NCBI GenBank assembly: GCA_039029935.1
Contig: JBCCFC010000827.1
Span: 1-6,328, forward strand
Direction of reading: 5' to 3'
DNA from: G039029935 sp039029935
GTDB lineage: Bacteria > Chloroflexota > Anaerolineae > Caldilineales > Caldilineaceae
Length of the DNA stretch: 6,328 bases
Part shown: piece by piece, positions 1 through 5,721 of the stretch
How positions within the stretch are numbered: the stretch's first letter is position 1
How the letters are laid out: each line of letters starts with the position of its first letter
Notes under the pieces: generated by a model
What the model saw: only the letters and a program-made list of their open reading frames with translations
Database searches by the model: none
What the model was told of the DNA's origin: nothing
Made by a program: the position numbers and the translations under genes

Positions 1-267
1 ATTAACATGGCGCGCGGCGGTTGTGTCGATGAGGTGGCGTTGGTAGCGGCATTAGAGGCAGGCCAGATTGCAGGCGCAGGACTCGACTGTACCGATGAAG
101 AACCACTGTCTACGGATTCACCGTTGTGGGATTTTGAAAACGTGATTATCACGCCGCATACGGCAGGCGAGACGCGGATGTATGAATCCAATGTTGTGGA
201 TATTCTGATGGAAAATATTACGCGTTTGCATCGTGGTGAGGTGGCGTTGATGAATCAGGTAGTGTAG
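1..267 (+). CDS. D-isomer-specific 2-hydroxyacid dehydrogenase, C-terminal fragment (5' end outside window)
   Basis: The last 88 residues of an NAD(P)-dependent 2-hydroxyacid dehydrogenase, read in frame 1 from the window edge to TAG at 265-267. The fragment starts with INMARGG, the usual end of a Rossmann-domain strand that carries the substrate-binding Arg (fragment residue 5). It continues with VDE..L..AL..G.IAGAGLD, then EEPL with the likely catalytic Glu (residue 34), and NVIITPHTAGET with the catalytic His (residue 53). All three expected active-site residues are therefore present. The tail NITRLHRGE...MNQVV is the normal C-terminus of the family. The family reduces 2-keto acids to D-2-hydroxy acids (glyoxylate, hydroxypyruvate, 3-phosphoglycerate and others). 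The substrate cannot be named because the N-terminal domain is missing. The ATG at position 7 is an internal Met, not a start. It is a cytosolic enzyme by family. Confidence 0.93.
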   Translation: MNMARGGCVDEVALVAALEAGQIAGAGLDCTDEEPLSTDSPLWDFENVIITPHTAGETRMYESNVVDILMENITRLHRGEVALMNQVV

Positions 268-298
268 CGAAAATCGTGCATCTTTTCCCAAAAAGCAG

Positions 299-304
299 TA
301 TAAT
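299..304 (+). promoter_or_regulatory. Possible -10 hexamer upstream of the DUF4058 gene
   Basis: A perfect TATAAT lies 97 bases before the DUF4058 start. The hexamer 17 bases upstream (276-281, GTGCAT) is a poor -35 match, so this is only a candidate promoter. If used, the 5' leader would contain the hairpin at 317-368. Confidence 0.25.
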
Positions 305-316
305 AGGCTATCGTCA

Positions 317-376
317 ATTGCCAAGGTTGTTGTGGGTTAATTTATCAAATCGACAACACCTTGGCGATTCTTTTAT
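317..376 (+). terminator. Imperfect hairpin followed by a T-rich run, possible terminator of the dehydrogenase gene
   Basis: The left arm at 317-333 (ATTGCCAAGGTTGTTGT) pairs with the right arm at 353-368 (ACAACACCTTGGCGAT) with one mismatch and one bulged base, around a loop of about 19 bases. TTCTTTTAT follows immediately. This fits a moderate intrinsic terminator about 50 bases after the dehydrogenase stop. It lies just upstream of the DUF4058 ribosome binding site (AAGGAG, 386-391), so it could instead be a leader structure of that gene. Confidence 0.38.
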
Positions 377-400
377 GCTTGTACTAAGGAGTGTGACGCT

Positions 401-1186
401 ATGCCAAGTCCATTTCCGGGGATGGACCCCTATTTGGAGGAGCGGTCACTTTGGCCGGATGTCCATCAACGTTTAATTACCTATATATCTGAAGTGCTTC
501 AACCACAGGTACCACCCAAATATATTGCCCGTATTGGTGAGCGTGTTGAGTTGGCGGCACTCGGACATGCGTATATCCCAGATGTGATGGTCATCGAACC
601 ACCGCACGAAACGCTTGTGCGTGACACGAGTTCTGGCGTACTTGTTGCCGACGCCCCCCTGACCTTTTTAGTCCAAGAAGAGGAACGGCGTATCCCCTAC
701 CTGGAAATTGTCTATCGTGAGAGTGGTGATGTGGTCACAGTGATTGAGGTCTTAAGCCCTGCCAACAAGACGAGCCCGTGCAGTGAACCGTATCTGCAAA
801 AGCAGGAGAATCTTCTCAGTACATGGGCAAATATTGTTGAAATTGATCTGCTATCCTATGGGCAAGAGACAGCCTTGGCGCGCATCTTTGCAGCTCGGCT
901 GCCGGATGAGCGACGGTATATGGTCAGCACGGTCCGTCGTGCCCCGTATCCAAAAATAGAAGTCTACCCCATCGGCCTGCAAGATACCCTGCCCCGTTGC
1001 CAGATTCCCTTGCGCCCAGCCGACCCTGATGTGGTTCTGGATTTAGCCGCTGTGTTCACGCGCTGCTATGATATCGGTGGCTATGATTTGTTGATTGATT
1101 ACAGTAAGGAGCCGCCCGTGTCGCTTGGTGATGATGGCAACAAACAATGGGCTGATGAGTTGTTGCGTTCGCAGGGGTTGCGGTGA
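401..1186 (+). CDS. DUF4058 family protein, function unknown
   Basis: A 261-residue protein with the N-terminal hallmark of DUF4058, PFPGMDPYLE (residues 4-13), followed by W..VH..LI. Other family features visible by eye are YIPDV (58-62), V.VIEVLSPANK (112-123), YLQKQ (131-135), VEIDLL (146-151) and a C-terminal YDLLIDY...PP segment. The length is normal for the family. The start is well supported: AAGGAG at 386-391 lies 9 bases before ATG 401. No signal peptide or membrane segment is seen, so it is probably cytosolic. The biochemical role of the family is unknown to me. The spacing of PDV and E.....NK loosely recalls PD-(D/E)XK nuclease-fold motifs, but that is only inference. The gene is monocistronic in this window and converges on the P450 gene, 123 bases away. 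Confidence 0.92.
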   Translation: MPSPFPGMDPYLEERSLWPDVHQRLITYISEVLQPQVPPKYIARIGERVELAALGHAYIPDVMVIEPPHETLVRDTSSGVLVADAPLTFLVQEEERRIPYLEIVYRESGDVVTVIEVLSPANKTSPCSEPYLQKQENLLSTWANIVEIDLLSYGQETALARIFAARLPDERRYMVSTVRRAPYPKIEVYPIGLQDTLPRCQIPLRPADPDVVLDLAAVFTRCYDIGGYDLLIDYSKEPPVSLGDDGNKQWADELLRSQGLR

Positions 1187-1204
1187 TGAAAAATATATAG
1201 ATGG

Positions 1205-1341
1205 GACGCGGACGAGCGCGGATGAACGCGGAAACGTAGCGTGGACATCCGTGTGCGTGTTTTTCGAGCTGCGCTCAACGGCTCAGGCAGGATGCCTAAG
1301 CAACGTCACTCAATCCGCGTCCATCCGTGCTCGTCCGCGTC
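1205..1341. repeat. 137-bp inverted-repeat element with 28-bp arms between the convergent genes
   Basis: Arm 1205-1232 and arm 1314-1341 are reverse complements at 26 of 28 positions and enclose an 81-bp loop. Each arm is built of near-decameric units around GCGGAYGA (GCGGACGA, GCGGATGA, then GCGGA). The element starts 18 bases after the DUF4058 stop, and the right arm runs into the P450 coding sequence. It has no T-run next to either arm, so it is not a typical intrinsic terminator, although a transcript could fold. The pattern looks like a dispersed intergenic repeat; copy number cannot be judged from one window. Confidence 0.8.
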
Positions 1342-2698
1342 CTAATGTGGTCCATCGAATTGGTAAATTTTTCACGCCACGTTGAAAGTTTGATTGCAGA
1401 TAACTGGGTTCGCCAGCATACTCAATCTCATCCATGTGTGCCAACACCTCACCAAAGATGGCACGCATTTGCATGCGGGCGAGATGTGCGCCAATGCAGA
1501 AATGCGGGCCATAGCCAAAGGAGAGATGTGGGTTAGGCTTGCGGTGGATGTCAAAGGCATCGGCGTCATCAAATACATGCTCATCACGGTTGGCCGAGGC
1601 AAAGGAGACGACCACTTTGTCGCCTGTGCGGATGTGCTTGCCAGCCAGTTCGCAATCAGCAGTGGCGGTGCGGCGAAAGGTCATCACGGGGGTCCACCAG
1701 CGCAACATCTCATCAACGGCGGTGGGTAGGAGCGCAGGGTTGTTGCGAAGTTCGGTCTGTGCCTGTGGATGCTTTAGTAGCGCGATCATACCGCCGGGGA
1801 TGCCGTTGCGCAGCGTTTCGTTGCCCGCCACGGCAAAGAGCCAGAACAGGTTCTCAAACTCTTCAATCGACACTTGTGTACCTGTACCACCCTCGGCCTC
1901 ATCGCTTGCAGCCAACAATAACGACATGATATCATCACCAGGGTTGCGCCGTTTCTCTTCGGCCAGCAGATGGGCATAGGTGTAGAGGTCGAGCATTCCG
2001 GCGCGGGTACGCGGGTTGGGCATGTTGCCTTGTACGTCAGGCTGGGGACGCTGCGCCAACGCCTGTCGTGCCATGTCGCTGCCTTGGCTGACATCAAACT
2101 TGGCCGAGGTTGCATAGTCGGGGTCTTGGTAGCCGATGACGCGGTTAGCCCAGTCAAAGAGGAGCAGACGGTCCTCGGCGGGCATGCCGAAGAGGTCAGC
2201 AAGGGTGAGCAGCGGCAGGTCGGCGGCGATGTCACGCACGAAGTCGCAAGTAAATGCCTTATCCGTATCACTGACGGCCCGCCCCAACACTCGCGCCACA
2301 ATCATCTGTGCATTGCGCTGAATTCCCTCCTCCAGTGCAGCAACAGCGGTGGGTGTAAAGGTCTGATGGAGCAATCGACGCAGCCGTGAATGTTCGGGCG
2401 GGTCCATGTTGAGCATCATCTGGCGCACATAGCCGAGGTCAGTGTCGGTGGGTGGGTTGCGGATTTGTGTACCGAGCCAGGATGAAAAGAGCTTGGGGGT
2501 ACGCATCACCTGCTCGACATCGGCATGACGCAGCACGAGCCAGAAGCCGGGGCCAGCAGGAGCGTTGAGAACTGCCTCCTCCTCAACCCAGACGACGCCT
2601 TCATCCCGTCGCAGCCGTGCCAGCACATCGTAGGGGACACCTGTGACATAGGTTTGGGGGTGAAAAATGGTTTGTGTGTCCTGTTTGGTTTGTGACAT
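1310..2698 (-). CDS. Cytochrome P450, bacterial class I type
   Basis: A 462-residue haem-thiolate monooxygenase, expected to insert one oxygen atom from O2 into an organic substrate using electrons from a ferredoxin and its reductase. Motifs in order are MDPPEHSRLRRLL (98-110, C-helix), AGNETLR (291-297, I-helix with the Glu294-Thr295 acid/alcohol pair), EMLR (330-333, K-helix ExxR), and FGYGPHFCIG (394-403) with Cys401 as axial haem ligand. There is no N-terminal membrane anchor, so it is a soluble enzyme. The overall look recalls bacterial steroid, terpene or branched-lipid hydroxylases (CYP124/125-like), but the substrate cannot be assigned. No ferredoxin or ferredoxin reductase lies in the window. 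A weak AAGGG (complement of 2704-2708) lies 5 bases before the ATG. The normal family ending LPIRWT is followed by about 11 extra residues that come from the inverted repeat. It lies 103 bases downstream of the quinone oxidoreductase on the same strand. Confidence 0.95.
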   Translation of the reverse strand: MSQTKQDTQTIFHPQTYVTGVPYDVLARLRRDEGVVWVEEEAVLNAPAGPGFWLVLRHADVEQVMRTPKLFSSWLGTQIRNPPTDTDLGYVRQMMLNMDPPEHSRLRRLLHQTFTPTAVAALEEGIQRNAQMIVARVLGRAVSDTDKAFTCDFVRDIAADLPLLTLADLFGMPAEDRLLLFDWANRVIGYQDPDYATSAKFDVSQGSDMARQALAQRPQPDVQGNMPNPRTRAGMLDLYTYAHLLAEEKRRNPGDDIMSLLLAASDEAEGGTGTQVSIEEFENLFWLFAVAGNETLRNGIPGGMIALLKHPQAQTELRNNPALLPTAVDEMLRWWTPVMTFRRTATADCELAGKHIRTGDKVVVSFASANRDEHVFDDADAFDIHRKPNPHLSFGYGPHFCIGAHLARMQMRAIFGEVLAHMDEIEYAGEPSYLQSNFQRGVKNLPIRWTTLGRGRARMDAD

Positions 2699-2719
2699 TT
2701 TTACCCTTGTGGAAAGAGT

Positions 2720-2747
2720 GAAGAGCGAAAAGTGAAAAGTGAAGAAT
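2720..2747. repeat. Short purine-rich direct repeats upstream of the P450 start
   Basis: GAAGAGCGAAAAGTGAAAAG followed by TGAAGAAT contains repeated AGTGAAA/AGTGAAG units in the P450 leader. It is a small degenerate low-complexity tract with no recognised regulatory function. It adjoins the pyrimidine-rich 8-bp array at 2760-2814. Confidence 0.5.
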
Positions 2748-2759
2748 CAACTCTTTAAC

Positions 2760-2814
2760 CTTTCAACTTTCAGCCCTTCAACCCTTCAACCTTTCAACTT
2801 TTCAACCCTTCACC
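2760..2814. repeat. 8-bp tandem repeat (CYTTCAAC type) spanning the 3' end of the oxidoreductase gene
   Basis: From 2767 to 2814 the sequence divides into six 8-bp units: CTTTCAGC, CCTTCAAC, CCTTCAAC, CTTTCAAC, TTTTCAAC and CCTTCACC. One more shifted unit (CTTTCAAC, 2760-2767) precedes them. The array overlaps the last codons and stop of the oxidoreductase (complement of 2802-2804) and fills much of its 103-bp gap to the P450 gene. It has no hairpin potential of note. Confidence 0.8.
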
Positions 2815-3830
2815 TTCAAAATAATCTTGCCAATGTTCTTATTAGCCGCCATATGCGCCTGTGCAGCCTCGGTCTCTTCAATCGGGTAAACCGAATCAAT
2901 GATGGGCTTAATGCGACCATCGCGGAGGTGTGCGCCAAACTGTTCAAGGAAACGTCGTTTGAGCTCGACCTTTTCATCAACGCTACGTGGACGCAGGACC
3001 GAGCCGATTAGTCGCAGTCGGGGACGCATGAGCCAGCCAAGGTTGATCTCTGCGGTTGCACCACCAAGCATGGAGATGATGACCAGTCGGCCATAGGGTT
3101 TGAGCAAGCGTAGGTTCTTCTTGAGATAGGAGCCACCCACCATGTCCATGATGACATCGACGCCTTCGCTTCCCCCCTCGCCACCAGTAAACGCTTGGAT
3201 ACGCTCGACAAAATCGTCCTCTTTGTAGTTGATTGCCAAGTCTGCCCCCAGCTCACGACAATAGTCGATTTTCTCCTGAGTTCCAGCGGTGATGATGACA
3301 CAACAACCCGCCTCGCGCGCCATTTGGATACCTGCAGTGCCGACACCGCTGGCCCCACCATGCATCAACACGGTGTCACCCGCTTTTAACCCCGCTTCCA
3401 TAAACAGATTGAGATAGGCTGTGAAAAATACTTCGGGAATGGCTGCGGCCTCTTCAAAACTCCAGCCAGCCCCCGACGTCGAATCCGGCTCCATTTCGTT
3501 GATACGCATCAACATGCGATAGGGTACAGCGACCTGCTCGGCATAGCCACCACCCGGCAACAATGCACAGACGCGCTCACCCTCCGTGTATCCTGCTTGT
3601 TTGGCCTGTCCCCCAACCGCGGCAATCGTTCCGGCCATCTCCAGCCCCATGATGTTGGGTGCGCCTGGTGGCGGTGGATAGTTACCTGCGCGTTGCATGA
3701 GGTCGGCGCGGTTCAAGGCGGTGGCGTGGATATTCACTAGCACTTCGTCTGCTGCGTAGATGGGTTGCGTTACCTCTTGCCACGACAATGGATTTCCTTC
3801 TTGATTATTGTCTACAACAATGGCTTTCAT
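2802..3830 (-). CDS. NAD(P)H quinone oxidoreductase, PIG3 type (zinc-independent MDR family)
   Basis: A 342-residue medium-chain dehydrogenase/reductase that is expected to use NADPH to reduce quinones or enone-type substrates in the cytosol. The N-terminal GroES-like domain carries NRADLMQRAGNYPPPPGAP (40-58), a strong PIG3/QOR signature, then GLEMAG (62-67). The nucleotide-binding domain carries HGGASGVGTA (157-166) and ends with the usual AAQAHMAANKNIGKIIL. The catalytic and structural zinc-binding cysteines of alcohol dehydrogenases are absent, as expected for this branch. Start choice: AAGGAG (complement of 3837-3842) is 6 bases from the ATG at 3830 and only 3 from the ATG at 3833. The protein beginning MKAIVV matches the family, while an in-frame ATG at 3890 would add 20 residues encoded by a repeat arm. 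It is probably cotranscribed with the downstream P450. The stop codon sits in an 8-bp tandem repeat. Confidence 0.93.
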   Translation of the reverse strand: MKAIVVDNNQEGNPLSWQEVTQPIYAADEVLVNIHATALNRADLMQRAGNYPPPPGAPNIMGLEMAGTIAAVGGQAKQAGYTEGERVCALLPGGGYAEQVAVPYRMLMRINEMEPDSTSGAGWSFEEAAAIPEVFFTAYLNLFMEAGLKAGDTVLMHGGASGVGTAGIQMAREAGCCVIITAGTQEKIDYCRELGADLAINYKEDDFVERIQAFTGGEGGSEGVDVIMDMVGGSYLKKNLRLLKPYGRLVIISMLGGATAEINLGWLMRPRLRLIGSVLRPRSVDEKVELKRRFLEQFGAHLRDGRIKPIIDSVYPIEETEAAQAHMAANKNIGKIILKVKG

Positions 3831-3836
3831 CATTTT

Positions 3837-3842
3837 CTCCTT
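3837..3842 (-). promoter_or_regulatory. Ribosome binding site that fixes the oxidoreductase start
   Basis: On the minus strand AAGGAG is followed by AAAATGATGAAAGCC. Two adjacent ATG codons are possible; the second (complement of 3828-3830) has the better spacing of 6 bases and gives the family-typical MKAIVV start. The site rules out the upstream in-frame ATG at 3890. Confidence 0.8.
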
Positions 3843-3848
3843 GTAAAA

Positions 3849-4019
3849 ATACGACAGCGGATTTGGCATAGGGAACGGATTTCTTGGCATCCTGACGAAT
3901 CAAGTTCATCGGTTTAACCCAGATTGTCACGCTAATAGCGTGACCTACGGTATGGTCTCTCAGACACAGAAATCTTTCGCAAAAAAAATCCGTTCCCTGT
4001 CCTAAATCCATTGTCGTAT
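3849..4019. repeat. 171-bp nested inverted-repeat element with a central palindrome
   Basis: The outer arms 3849-3885 and 3983-4019 are reverse complements at 31 of 37 positions, including a 13-base identical block AGGGAACGGATTT and the ends ATACGACA/TGTCGTAT. The 97-bp interior carries a perfect palindrome at 3926-3944, GTCACGCT-AAT-AGCGTGAC. There is no open reading frame of note and no transposase. The architecture is that of a non-autonomous miniature element or a dispersed hairpin repeat inserted just upstream of the oxidoreductase. No clear target-site duplication is visible: TTGTAAAA lies on the left and GCTATCAA on the right. Confidence 0.75.
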
Positions 4020-4351
4020 GCTATCAAATGGTTACTGTATTCATGATTTTATCACGCCAATCATCAGCAGACCAACACTGATACGCCCGCTACTGATATG
4101 CCCAAAACAACCGCCATTGAAATTGCACAGTGCAGTACCAACGAATATTGTGCAACTTGCACATTGAAGAACAACGCCAACCGTATTAACCTTACACAAG
4201 TATTTTTGCTATGGACAAATTGCACAAATCAAAATATGCAGTTTTATTTTGTTGACTTATTATCACTTATTTCATCAAGGTACTTAAAACGGTTTAATCT
4301 TGATGATGGATTGAGACAGAAAACCAATTATAACAAAAGGGAGAAAGTTTT
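4020..4351. other. AT-rich intergenic leader of amt, no gene seen
   Basis: The 332 bases between the inverted-repeat element and the amt start hold no credible gene. They contain the TTGCACA dyad cluster (4123-4227), a weak CATCAAG/CTTGATG inverted repeat (4273-4279 and 4299-4305) and the amt ribosome binding site (GGGAG, 4339-4343, 8 bases before ATG). A TTGACT at 4252-4257 has no acceptable -10 partner at normal spacing, so I do not call a promoter. Confidence 0.6.
4123..4227. promoter_or_regulatory. Candidate operator: perfect TGTGCAACTTGCACA dyad plus related half-sites upstream of amt
   Basis: TGTGCAA-C-TTGCACA at 4149-4163 is a perfect 7-bp dyad around one base. A second palindrome, TGCAC-A-GTGCA, lies at 4124-4134 within TTGCACAGTGCA, and a further TTGCACAA lies at 4220-4227. 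Repeated copies of the same half-site in about 105 bp upstream of a nitrogen gene suggest binding by a dimeric regulator. The motif does not match NtcA (GTA-N8-TAC) or a sigma-54 promoter. The regulator is unknown and the function is inferred. Confidence 0.35.
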
Positions 4352-5572
4352 ATGGATGGCTTGAATACGGGAGATACGGCCTGGATTTTGATCTCCACCG
4401 CACTCGTTTTGATGATGACGCCTGCGTTGGGCTTCTTCTATGGCGGTATGGTCCGCCGCAAGAACATTTTGTCTACGCTCAATTTGAGTGTCATCATGAT
4501 GGGTGTCATCAGCATTCAATGGGTACTCATCGGCTATAGCTTGGCCTTTGGCAGCAGCGTCGGCGGATTGTTTGGCGGATTTGACCATATTGGTCTGGCA
4601 GGCATCACCTACGAAAGTATGTCAGGGTCGATTCCAACGCTGCTTTTTGTGGCCTTCCAGATGACGTTTGCCATCATCACGCCAGCACTCATCACAGGTG
4701 CCTTTGTCGAGCGTGTGCGTTTCCGAGCCTATCTCGTCTTTGCCGTACTCTGGGCAACCTTTGTCTATGACCCTGTATGTTACTGGGTCTGGGGCGGCGG
4801 CATGTTCACCGATATGGCCTTGTTTGGTATGCCAGGCGTCCATGCGCTGGACTTTGCGGGTGGCAACGTCGTTCATATCACGGCGGGTTACTCGGCCTTG
4901 GTCTTTGCCTTTATGATTCGCAAACGCCAGGGATTTGGCACAAGTGCAATCCAGCCACACAACATCACCTTTACGGTATTGGGTGCTGGACTTCTCTGGG
5001 TAGGCTGGTTTGGCTTCAACGGTGGTAGCGCATTGGCGGCAGATGGCCTTGCGGCACTGGCACTCATCAACACCAACACGGCGGCGGCTGCCTGTATGGT
5101 CGTGTGGATGCTGCTGGCTTGGCGTGACGAAAAACCAAGCGTTCTGGGTATGGTCACAGGTGCGGTCTGTGGTCTGGTGGCAATTACACCAGCAGCAGGA
5201 TGGGTCACACCTATGTACGCGCTGATCATTGGTGCGGTTGCTGCACCCATCAGCTACTACGCGATCAACTTCCGTGAGCATCGCGGTTGGGATGAATCAC
5301 TCGATGTATGGGCTTGTCACGGTATGGCAGGTACATGGGGTGCGCTTGCCACAGGTCTCTTCGCCTCGGTTGGTGCAGAAGGCTTGATTTTTGGTGGCGT
5401 TACACAGTTTGTCGCCCAAGTCGTCTCCATCATTGTGACCATTGCTTACGCTGTGATTATCACCTATGTGATTCTCAAAATTATTGACAGCACCATCGGT
5501 CTAAGCGTCACCGAAGATGAAGAGCAGGTCGGTCTGGACATCAGCGAACATGGCGAGCGTGCGTATTCGTAA
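4352..5572 (+). CDS. amt: Ammonium transporter, Amt family
   Basis: A 406-residue integral membrane ammonium channel, expected to form a trimer in the cytoplasmic membrane and import ammonium. It starts MDGLNTGDTAWILISTALVL with the first membrane segment and GFFYGG soon after (28-32), as usual for Amt proteins without a cleaved signal peptide. The family signature DFAGGNVVHITAGYSA (167-182) contains the conserved Asp167 and the first pore His175. WFGFNGGSA (219-227) is the second hallmark, and DVWACHGMAGTWG (318-330) carries the second pore His323. The twin-His pair is therefore intact. About eleven hydrophobic segments are followed by a short charged cytosolic tail (about 385-406), the part that contacts PII in other bacteria. 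GGGAG at 4339-4343 supports the start. The PII gene follows on the same strand after 271 bp, so the pair probably forms one nitrogen operon. A heptamer repeat begins one base after the stop. Confidence 0.97.
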   Translation: MDGLNTGDTAWILISTALVLMMTPALGFFYGGMVRRKNILSTLNLSVIMMGVISIQWVLIGYSLAFGSSVGGLFGGFDHIGLAGITYESMSGSIPTLLFVAFQMTFAIITPALITGAFVERVRFRAYLVFAVLWATFVYDPVCYWVWGGGMFTDMALFGMPGVHALDFAGGNVVHITAGYSALVFAFMIRKRQGFGTSAIQPHNITFTVLGAGLLWVGWFGFNGGSALAADGLAALALINTNTAAAACMVVWMLLAWRDEKPSVLGMVTGAVCGLVAITPAAGWVTPMYALIIGAVAAPISYYAINFREHRGWDESLDVWACHGMAGTWGALATGLFASVGAEGLIFGGVTQFVAQVVSIIVTIAYAVIITYVILKIIDSTIGLSVTEDEEQVGLDISEHGERAYS

Positions 5573-5573
5573 A

Positions 5574-5659
5574 GTTGCAGGTTGCAGGTTGCAGGTTGCA
5601 AAGGGCAGGTTGCAGGTTGCAGGTTGCAGGTTGCAAGTTGCAGACGTGGCAGGTTGCAC
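5574..5659. repeat. Heptanucleotide tandem array (GTTGCAG)n directly after amt
   Basis: Ten in-phase 7-bp units run from 5574 to 5643. Seven are exact GTTGCAG, two are GTTGCAA (5595 and 5630) and one is degenerate, AGGGCAG (5602-5608). After a 9-base break another copy, GTTGCAC, occurs at 5653-5659. The array begins one base after the amt stop (5570-5572). It resembles the short tandemly repeated heptamers known from filamentous cyanobacteria and other repeat-rich genomes. Arrays of this kind can change length by slippage. Confidence 0.9.
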
Positions 5660-5721
5660 AGTAGAATACATACTATAGGGATGTGAGGTCCCATATCCGA
5701 GCTATCACTCATCACGATCCT

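Noticed and set aside
1539..2389. Plus-strand ORFs antisense to the P450 gene (1539-1979 and 1970-2389)
   Set aside because: Both lie opposite a clear P450 with all its motifs and show no protein family features.
3831..3890. A 20-residue N-terminal extension of the quinone oxidoreductase to the ATG at 3890
   Set aside because: The extension is encoded largely by an inverted-repeat arm, does not resemble the family N-terminus, and the AAGGAG at 3837-3842 points to the ATG at 3830.
4212..4226. A sigma-54-like promoter (TGGACAAATTGCACA) upstream of amt
   Set aside because: The GG and GC elements are separated by 7 bases instead of the required 10.
4098..4364. An 88-codon plus-strand ORF in the amt leader, fairly rich in Cys and Asn
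   Set aside because: No ribosome binding site before the ATG, AT-rich leader composition, no recognisable domain, and it overlaps the amt start in another frame.
4622..5281. A 219-codon minus-strand ORF antisense to amt
   Set aside because: It is a shadow of the amt reading frame, full of Cys, His and Arg without domain character, and amt itself is unambiguous.
5574..5643. A CRISPR array
   Set aside because: The units are contiguous 7-mers with no spacers and no cas genes nearby.
5663..5682. A phage T7-like promoter (AATAC...ACTATAGGGA) after amt
   Set aside because: The two blocks are 3 bases too close compared with the real T7 promoter and no phage gene is nearby; chance resemblance.
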